A DNA stretch of 64,000 bases from assembly GCA_001599815.1 (NCBI GenBank), contig BCIA01000004.1, forward strand, positions 4,800,082 to 4,864,081, given 5' to 3'. Positions 57,207 through 64,000 of the stretch are shown here, piece by piece. The notes beneath the pieces were generated by a model. It had not been told where the DNA came from. It saw only the letters and a list, made by a program, of their open reading frames with translations, and made no database searches. The number at the start of each line of letters is the position of its first letter. Within the stretch, counting starts at the first letter, position 1. Origin of the DNA: Furcasterigmium furcatum (taxonomy: Eukaryota; Ascomycota; Sordariomycetes; Glomerellales; Plectosphaerellaceae). A program made the position numbers and the translations under genes.

Positions 57207-58737
57207 ATGCGTTCCTCTCTCGTCGCCGCCCTTGGCCTGGCCGTCGCCGGCACCGAGGTTGCCGCCCAGCGCCCCGGCTTCGTCACCACCAACGGCGAGA
57301 AGTTCTCTCTGGATGGCGAGGACTTCTTCTTCGCCGGAAGCAATGCCTACTTCTGGCCCTTCAACATCGTAAGTCGTGGCGTGGACTGTGCCCGTGATCC
57401 CACAAAGACAAGCACTGACGCACCCTCCAGTGGGGTACCGACCACTACTCCGATGTCAAGGTCAGCATGGAGGCTGCTGTTGATGCCGGCCTCAAGGTCG
57501 TGCGAACCTGGGCCTTCCACGACCATAACCGTACCCACGTTCCCGGCGGCCTGCCCCAGTACAACACCGGTGCTGATGACACCGTCACTCAGTGGTTCGA
57601 GGATGACGGCTCCGTGACCATCGACCTGAGCATCCTCGATACCGTCATTGAGGCTGCCGAGGCCACTGGCATTAAGCTGATTCTTGCCCTGACCAACAAC
57701 TGGGCCGACTTTGGTGGCATGGATACCTACACCGTCAACCTTGGCGGCCGCTACCACGATGATGTGAGACAACCAATCCACAGGGAATCGCAACTGTCGC
57801 TGACACGAGAGATAGTTCTACCGCCTGCCCGCTATCAAGGCTGCTTTCAAGAACTACATCAACGCCGTCGTCACCCGTTTCAAGGACTCCCCGGCCGTCT
57901 TCGCCTGGGAGGTCGCCAATGAGGCCCGCTGCGGTGCCGACGGTACCCGCAACCTGCCTCGCGGACCGGACTGCACCACCGATCTCCTCACCAACTGGAT
58001 CGACGAGATCAGCACTTACATCAAGTCCATTGACCCCGACCACCTGGTCACCACCGGTACCGAGGGTCATTTCAACCGTGTCTCGAGCGACTGGACCTAT
58101 AACGGTGCCGATGGCAACGACTTCGATGCTGAGACCGAGCTTCCCAACATCGACTTCACTACCTTCCACTCCTACCCCGACTGGTGGAGCAAGACGCCCG
58201 CCTGGACCGAGCAGTGGATCCGCGACCACGCCGCGGCCGCCAACGGCAAGCCCGTTGTCCATGAGGAGTACGGCTGGCTCACCAAGAGCAGCCGCATTGA
58301 TATCTTGGGCTCTTGGCAGGCAATCAGCCTTGAGGCCGAGATGTCCGACATGTACTGGCAGTTCGGCTTCTCTGGTATGATTCTCTTGCCCTTCTCTTGA
58401 GAATCTTGGTGCTAATCCCCCTACAGGCCACTCGTACGGCCGCAACCACAACGATGGTTTCACCATCTACCTCGACGATGCTGAGGCCCAGCCTCTCGTC
58501 TACCAGCACGCCGCTGCCGTCAACGGCGGCGGTGCCCCTCCTGCTCCCACCACCACCGTCCCCCCTCCCACCACCACCACCACCACCTCGAGCGTCCCGC
58601 CCCCTCCTACCACGACCGGCGGACCTACCCAGAGCAGGTGGGGACAGTGCGGCGGCATTGGCTGGAGCGGCCCTACTGTCTGCGCGTCTCCCTGGACTTG
58701 CCAGAGGCAGAACGACTGGTACTACCAGTGCCTTTAA
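57207..58737 (+). CDS. Secreted endo-1,4-beta-mannanase, GH5 with C-terminal CBM1
   Basis: Hydrolyses internal beta-1,4 bonds in mannans and galactomannans of plant walls. Exons 57207-57368, 57431-57763, 57816-58374 and 58427-58737 give 454 residues. Signal peptide about 1-20 (MRSSLVAALGLAVAGTEVAA). The GH5 barrel begins at FVTTNGEKFSLDGEDFF. The acid/base Glu is in WEVANEARC (Glu201) and the nucleophile in VVHEEYGW (Glu316 by analogy with GH5). TFHSYPDWW supplies the conserved active-site His and Tyr. A Pro/Thr linker leads to a full CBM1 (QSRWGQCGGIGW ... YYQCL) with four cysteines and aromatic binding residues. It fits a plant-degrading or plant-associated lifestyle. Neighbours are unrelated. 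Confidence 0.95.
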
Positions 58738-59327
58738 GGGCGATCTGGGCTCCGCGCAACGCCAGATGTTGCAGGAAAAAGTGCGATGTGGTGATCGAGC
58801 AGTGAAATTCTGCTTGCTGGATTGACTGTATACATTCTCAACAAGAAGCGCGTACATAGCCAAAAAGTTGTTTCGACGCCCGCGAAAGATTGCGATCAAT
58901 TGTGCTGGTGGAGGCGACGACTTGTGCCATAGCTGGTCCTCATCAGGAGGGTTGCATGCCCATCAAGGGTGACCAGGACCGTAAAACCAGCGAAGAGAAC
59001 CCGCGCCGAGGCATAGCTGGCCACTTCTTGTATTCAAATTCACACTTTGTCCGCCAACCTGTTCCCTTTCTACCTACTCGTCGACAAGGTAAGAAAGGGA
59101 TGGGAGGGAGAGAAAACGGTGTTAGCTGATTGGTCAATCCGCAGGACAGGTCCGTTCAGTAATCCGTCTTACTCAGCGGGACGACTCCAGTGCCGTGCCG
59201 AGGCATGTGACAGTTGAACAAAGTCGCCGGTTCAACTCCCATCTGATCCCTCGACTTGACATCTTCTCATCAAGAATCGCTTCGTGGAATTCCCCAGGGT
59301 CACACAAGTCAATCATTTCCATCGAAC
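58738..59327. other. Intergenic, 590 bp
   Basis: 3' flank of the mannanase gene and promoter/leader of the next gene. Nothing else recognised. Confidence 0.5.
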
Positions 59328-60155
59328 ATGGCGTCGCAAACCCCTCTCTTCAGCGTCCCCATCCCGGAAGCGGGCGCGCACCCGGGCGGCTCCATCGTCT
59401 GCACGTCCCCAGCAACCTCGGTGTACCTCCTCACCATCTCATCGCCCCCGGACAACCGCCTGACAACGGTCTTTTGCCGCGCATTCATGACGGCACTCGA
59501 CATCATAGAGTTCTCATACGCGCCCGGCGTCGTGATCACCACGTCGGCCATCTCAAAGTTCTACTCCAACGGCCTCGACCTCGAGCACGCCATGAGCACG
59601 CCGGGGTTCTGGTCGGACTCCCTCTACGCCATGTTCAAGCGGCTCATCACGTACCCGATGCCGACGCTGGCGCTCCTCCCCGGCCACGCGTTCGCGGGCG
59701 GGTTCATGACGGCGCTGCACCACGACTACCGTGTGCAGAACCCCTCCAAGGGCTTCCTCTGCATGAACGAGGTCGACTTTGGCGCGCCGTTGAAGCCGCC
59801 CATGGCGTCCATCTTCCGCATCAAGACGACGCCCAAGGTGTACCAGGAGATCGTGCTCGAGGGGAAGCGCTTCGCGGGGCCGGCGGCCCTCGAGGCGGGG
59901 CTGGTGGACGCGCTCGGCGGGCTGGATGAGGCGCTGAAGCTGATCGAGGAGAGGAAGCTGGTCGCCAAGTGCCAGTCCGGGGTGTACGGGGTGCTCAAGG
60001 CGGAGATGTGGCGCGAGAGTGCCGAGCTGCTGAGCAAGGAGAACTTTGAGAGGGAGGAGGAGCGGTGGAACGCGCGGGCGGATGCTGAGAACGAGAGGGT
60101 TGACGCGGGGAAGAAGTTTGTCGAGGCGTGGAAGGCCGGGAAGGCGAAGCTGTAG
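59328..60155 (+). CDS. Enoyl-CoA hydratase/isomerase family protein with peroxisomal signal
   Basis: Crotonase-fold enzyme, probably a delta3-delta2-enoyl-CoA isomerase (Eci-type) for beta-oxidation of unsaturated fatty acids. Single exon, 275 residues from the ATG in CGAACATGG. Oxyanion-hole texts are SAISKFYSNGLDLEH and PGHAFAGGFMTALHHDYRV; the candidate catalytic Glu is in CMNEVDFGAPL. The C-terminus is a charged helix ending in KAKL, a PTS1-type peroxisomal signal (AKL). The exact reaction is not fixed by sequence; hydratase activity is less likely because only one of the two usual acidic residues is evident. Confidence 0.85.
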   Translation: MASQTPLFSVPIPEAGAHPGGSIVCTSPATSVYLLTISSPPDNRLTTVFCRAFMTALDIIEFSYAPGVVITTSAISKFYSNGLDLEHAMSTPGFWSDSLYAMFKRLITYPMPTLALLPGHAFAGGFMTALHHDYRVQNPSKGFLCMNEVDFGAPLKPPMASIFRIKTTPKVYQEIVLEGKRFAGPAALEAGLVDALGGLDEALKLIEERKLVAKCQSGVYGVLKAEMWRESAELLSKENFEREEERWNARADAENERVDAGKKFVEAWKAGKAKL

Positions 60156-61545
60156 ATTATCGTGTCTGTCTGCCTAGAGAAACGTAATTTGTTTGGCATT
60201 GGAAGATCTTTGCATACGGGTTTGCGTCTCGGCTTCGTCAATGAGTGAAGCGGTTCGAGGTGGAATCGCATCGATGAGTCGGAGTCGGAGTCCATGTAAG
60301 AGGAGGAACATGATTTCCGTGATGAGGGTGATGTTGGGCAGTTGGTTGCCTCACAAACGGGGGCAGGAGGAGCAAACGGACTGATTGGGCGTGGTCGCGG
60401 TGTTGTGTCATCAGCAAGTAGGTCAAGCCCGAGCATGGACTCGCTGTCACCAACTCATGGGGTGGTTGTGAGTAGATTCAGACAGTGAACTCCAAAGGAC
60501 GCGAGCTTAGCTTGTACCATCAACCGGCAGAATTCTTTGAAGTTGTCGCCAGGCCCCGTTCTGAACTTTCCTCTCTTCTTTTTTTCGTTCTTGCCTCTTT
60601 GAACCTGGAAGGGCCAGGACACTCGTGCCTGCCTGCCTGCCTGCTGTGGCCGCCCCATGGAGATATAAATTTGTTTCCAACCCGGCGAATAAATTCCTCC
60701 TTCAGATCCAATCCATAACAAACCCAGGTGGTAAACGCCAACAACCATTCGGCCTTGTACAACAAACAGCAATTAGGTTTGGGTGTTATGGATGGTCATT
60801 TCAACCGCCCAGTTTCCCTCCCAGCAGTCTTTGATTGCTACAACCTACCCGAACCATCTCAACTGCCCTCTCCCTACGGGCCCTTGATCATAACGACTCA
60901 TTCTTTCGATTCCTTTCCCCGGGGCCCTTTCTGCGAGATCCACGGATAGGTCAACTGACGGCAACCGAGATCGCCAGGGTCTGATCTGACTATCGCCAAC
61001 ACCTTACCCAGAGACAGGCGTTCGCTTCCCCGCTACACAAAGGTGCCCAACTCAGCAAGCGACGCGCCTGGCAATTAGGCACTCGAGCATTTTCACATAG
61101 AAGCCTCAAGGCCCTGGCTGGCGGGATTTCCTAAGCTTTCGGCAGGAGCGCGCCCACAGATTCTCGGGCAGTTGCTCTTTCCTCGACAGCCCGCTTCCGC
61201 CGCAAACTACAGCACCTGCACCTTCCACCACAACCACCCGCCTACGCAACACGCAGCTCTTTCCGTTTGTTTCTGCCCCGAGCTCTAAAAAGTCTGGAAC
61301 TCTTCACATCCATTTTTTCCGCGGCGAATCCCCCCTCTTCACCAACCATCACGATCAACCGCATCACCTCTGCGAAAGGTTGCCCGCACCAGTCTGTTTG
61401 CTCTCATTGCAAGCGATTCATTCACCACCACAATTGCTTCAAATATCCCTCTTCGGTTTTCGGTGTGTGCCTCTACCTTTCCGTCTTGGCATTGACAGCA
61501 CTCATACTGATCGATACATTAGGCCAACTGTTACGAACAACAATC
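60156..61545. promoter_or_regulatory. Intergenic and probable long leader of the helicase gene
   Basis: 1.39 kb. Includes a CCTG microsatellite at 60627-60645. From about 61150 on the sequence is C/A-rich and leader-like; the coding frame is open back to 61267 but without an ATG, and a leader intron ending in ACATTAG near 61520 is possible. Confidence 0.45.
60627..60645. repeat. CCTG microsatellite
   Basis: Four to five units of CCTG in the intergenic region. No further meaning seen. Confidence 0.7.
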
Positions 61546-63933
61546 ATGTCGAGTCCCCCCACCATGTCTTCCCCGGAACCTCGGTTCCAGTACCGGGATT
61601 CACAGACGTTCCTAGAGATCCACAATACCTGGGTCAAAGTCGAAATGGAACGGGAGATCGAACGTGTTCGAGACTTCAACGAAGCAGGAAAGGCCGTGAA
61701 GGCTTACCTCCTGAGCCTTCCCCATCACGAGGACATCCCATCAAGCTACGTCATCCGCGTTGACTTTTCCGGCGGTCTCATCAATGTTGCGCCCAAGATT
61801 GGCGAGTTTTGTCAGATGCAACTCCTTGATGCAGCCAGGTCATCGGAGTCGGCCTGGGCGAGGGCCCAACACATTCATTCTGAGCCTTCCCATATCACCG
61901 ACGCTTGGGAAGATCATGTGGACTTCGCGGTGCCAGATGACAGCCTCGGATGGACGGATCTTCAGTGGAGGGAGGTTCTGGGTCAGAGCATTGTGGACAT
62001 TGAGACCAACGAGCTCCGAGGACTGCCCGAGAAATGCCATTGCTTTGAAGTTCGGCTGACCCTGCGCCCGTCGACTGCGACGTACGAAGCAGAGCGCGCA
62101 ACTCTTCGAGAAGCAGAAAAGATATGGACCACGGAAAGTCAACAAAAGGCTGTGTTGGACACGCTCATCCTCTGCAAGGGGCCTCGTCGGGTGGTCGATC
62201 TCGCCACCTCCCTCTTCAAACACCTTCCTTTCAACAAAGCATGGTCAGACCTCAGCCACGCCCGAAAGACCTCCAGGGTTTATCAAATCCTGAAGAGTTT
62301 TAACGATGACCAGATGTCAGCTTTTCGACTGATGCGGAATCTTCCTGACGGTCTTGCGTTCGTCCCAGGATGCCCAGGGAGCGGCAAGACGAGGTGGGCG
62401 CTGCAGACTGTTGCCCTCGCTCAGAGTGGTCACGACAGAGCCCAGACCCTCTACCTCCTGGACATCAACAACACGGTTGATGACGCCGCGGAGAGGATGG
62501 CAAGGCTGTATCGCCAATGGGACCTTCGAAAGAAAGTCATCCGTATGTCAGGCTGGGGAAAGGTCATTCAAAAGAGCAAGGAGTTCGCTCAAGACGCCCT
62601 CCTTAGTACCACGACCCCACGACAGGACAAGACTGCCGCTGATGCCGATCCTTCTGGAGACGAGGACACCGACAAGAAGGCCGCAAAGCCCGCGACTTTA
62701 CTTGAAGATTCCGACGACGACGATGAGGCGGACTTCCGCAGAACCTTTGCAATCCAGGCAGTGAAGGCTCGGATCACGGGACATGCGCTTCCGAAAGACA
62801 GGGTGTACACCCTGGATGAGGCAGCATGGGAACATTACGAAGATCGTGCGCAAAAGTACCCGGACATCACCGACAAGCTCGGACAGTTCCTGAAGATGTG
62901 GGAGGTGAACGATGGCAAAGACGTCGTCCTGGACCCCGAAATCACGAGGCCATTGTGGACTCTGTATCGGGATGTGCTGCGTCAGGCAGATTTCATCGCG
63001 ACGACACCCGTGGCGGCCCAGATGCATCTGCGGTTCCTTCGCCCGGACCTCATCCTCTTCGACGAAGCGGGCCACGCACGAGAAGTTTCTACGCTCATGG
63101 CCGTCGTGTACTTCCAGCCCAAGGCCTGGATTTTCGTGGGAGACTATCGTCAGATTCGGCCTTACGTGTCTCAGCCAAACAAGGCGAAGGGCGAGACTCG
63201 GGCGCCCCTGCTGTTCTGCATCTCGGCGATGGAGCGACTTGCCGAGAACAAGTTGGTGCACAAAGGGCTGCTCATAAACCATCGTGCCCGGGCAGGACTG
63301 CACCAGCTGCCTTCCGAAGTGTTCTACAATGGAGAGATGACCTCTGGAATCTCGTCAGCGCCCTCGACTACGACGCTGAAGCTGCGAGAGTATCTCAACT
63401 TGCACCGTGGACGGTCGAGCGACATCCCCAGATTGGTCGTCAACATCACCGACGGTTACCCCAGCAAGAGCGGCACATCCTGGTACAACCCGGACCATCA
63501 GAAATGGGTGATGGACAGGATTGGCACCTTTTTGGGCGACGAGACTCTGAAGAGCGCCAACGGTCGGGAGATGGCGTCCATCCTGATCGTCTGCCCATAC
63601 AAGGCATCTGTTGTGGAGTATGAAGACGCTATCGCGCAGAAGTATCCCTTCATTGGGCCCGCAAGGGTGGCGGTCCGAACGACGAACACCTGTCAGGGAA
63701 TCGAGGCGGACATTGTCATCGCGGACCTTTCTCGCTGTTCCGGTTTCGTCAATGACCCTCGGCGACTCTGTGTGGCCTTGACCCGAGCTCGGCAGGCTGA
63801 GATCGTTCTGCTCCATCAGCGGTGGGCCAAGGAGTTCTTTCATTTGCGAAGGATCTGGGACGCTGCAGAGGCGGCAGGACAGACTTTGGACACGAGCAAG
63901 AGCCAGACACTACCGGTTATGTCAGAGTGGTGA
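61546..63933 (+). CDS. Superfamily 1 helicase, UPF1-like (AAA_11/AAA_12)
   Basis: Single exon, 795 residues from the first in-frame ATG. Helicase motifs in order: Q-like NDDQMSAFRLM, Walker A PGCPGSGKTRW (motif I), motif II DLILFDEAGHA, motif III VGDYRQIRPYV, motif IV-like ILIVCPYKASV, motif V NTCQGIEADIVIADLSR and motif VI CVALTRARQAEI. Between motifs I and II there is an insert of about 200 residues with an acidic patch (DSDDDDEADF). The first about 270 residues match no domain I know. No zinc finger of the UPF1 or NFX1 type is present, so it belongs to the many fungal orphan members rather than to a named NMD factor. RNA or DNA substrate unknown. Confidence 0.88.
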   Translation: MSSPPTMSSPEPRFQYRDSQTFLEIHNTWVKVEMEREIERVRDFNEAGKAVKAYLLSLPHHEDIPSSYVIRVDFSGGLINVAPKIGEFCQMQLLDAARSSESAWARAQHIHSEPSHITDAWEDHVDFAVPDDSLGWTDLQWREVLGQSIVDIETNELRGLPEKCHCFEVRLTLRPSTATYEAERATLREAEKIWTTESQQKAVLDTLILCKGPRRVVDLATSLFKHLPFNKAWSDLSHARKTSRVYQILKSFNDDQMSAFRLMRNLPDGLAFVPGCPGSGKTRWALQTVALAQSGHDRAQTLYLLDINNTVDDAAERMARLYRQWDLRKKVIRMSGWGKVIQKSKEFAQDALLSTTTPRQDKTAADADPSGDEDTDKKAAKPATLLEDSDDDDEADFRRTFAIQAVKARITGHALPKDRVYTLDEAAWEHYEDRAQKYPDITDKLGQFLKMWEVNDGKDVVLDPEITRPLWTLYRDVLRQADFIATTPVAAQMHLRFLRPDLILFDEAGHAREVSTLMAVVYFQPKAWIFVGDYRQIRPYVSQPNKAKGETRAPLLFCISAMERLAENKLVHKGLLINHRARAGLHQLPSEVFYNGEMTSGISSAPSTTTLKLREYLNLHRGRSSDIPRLVVNITDGYPSKSGTSWYNPDHQKWVMDRIGTFLGDETLKSANGREMASILIVCPYKASVVEYEDAIAQKYPFIGPARVAVRTTNTCQGIEADIVIADLSRCSGFVNDPRRLCVALTRARQAEIVLLHQRWAKEFFHLRRIWDAAEAAGQTLDTSKSQTLPVMSEW

Positions 63934-64000
63934 GGGAAGATGAATGAGTCTGTTGTGTTCTTTTGCATCGAGGGTACGGGCATAGGAGTCTGGGTTGTCT

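Noticed and set aside
57061..57343. Minus-strand frame overlapping the start of the mannanase gene
   Set aside because: Overlaps a certain signal-peptide exon and shows no family resemblance.
59215..59260. GGTTCAACTCCC resembling a tRNA B box
   Set aside because: No A box, no cloverleaf; it lies in the leader of the isomerase-like gene.

Overview
The window is nuclear DNA of a filamentous ascomycete (Pezizomycotina, most likely Sordariomycetes; the order is a guess). The reasons are short spliceosomal introns (mostly 50-80 bp) with CTGAC/CTAAC-like branch sites, GC-rich compact genes, fungus-specific families (Zn2Cys6 regulators, ULD/CorA-like proteins, CBM1 mannanase, Pro11/striatin, Pho88) and no operons. 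I rebuilt exon structures by matching splice sites to reading phase; every multi-exon model given below closes in frame.

Layout. 1-9.2 kb: housekeeping genes APC10 (cut by the window start), TAF10, RSM19 (four exons, one of 16 nt), a 1,339-residue ubiquitin-like/CorA-like membrane protein, and PHO88. 9.2-11.8 kb is gene-free, followed by a Dal5-type MFS transporter and a short AT-rich, RIP-like scar. 14.1-19.7 kb: a hypothetical gene, RAD14 (XPA) and PRO11 (striatin).

21.6-33.7 kb holds what looks like a catabolic gene cluster: a Zn2Cys6 regulator (+), an M20 carbamoylase/allantoate-amidohydrolase-type enzyme (-), a two-domain protein joining DUF1989 to a PuuE-like polysaccharide-deacetylase-fold hydrolase (-), a phenol-2-monooxygenase-like flavoenzyme (-) and a Dal5-type transporter (+). 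Its two main promoter regions are rich in HGATAR motifs (AreA/Nit2 type). The enzyme set (hydroxylase, cyclic amide/imide hydrolase, carbamoyl/amide hydrolase, deiminase-like domain) suggests use of a nitrogen-rich heterocycle or ureide as nitrogen source. The substrate is not known; this is the best candidate for an undescribed system here.

34-43.9 kb: a small membrane protein, an EDC4/Ge-1-like decapping scaffold, a UBL-WLM metalloprotease and a 76-residue protein. 44.0-47.1 kb shows no convincing gene. 47.2-49.7 kb: an SDR oxidoreductase with a convergent Zn2Cys6 regulator. 50.5-64 kb: an ankyrin protein, a Mid2-like single-pass membrane protein with a long Ala-rich helical ectodomain, the HDEL receptor ERD2, a secreted GH5/CBM1 mannanase, a peroxisomal enoyl-CoA isomerase-like protein and an SF1 (UPF1-like) helicase. 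No rRNA, convincing tRNA, CRISPR array or intact transposon was seen.
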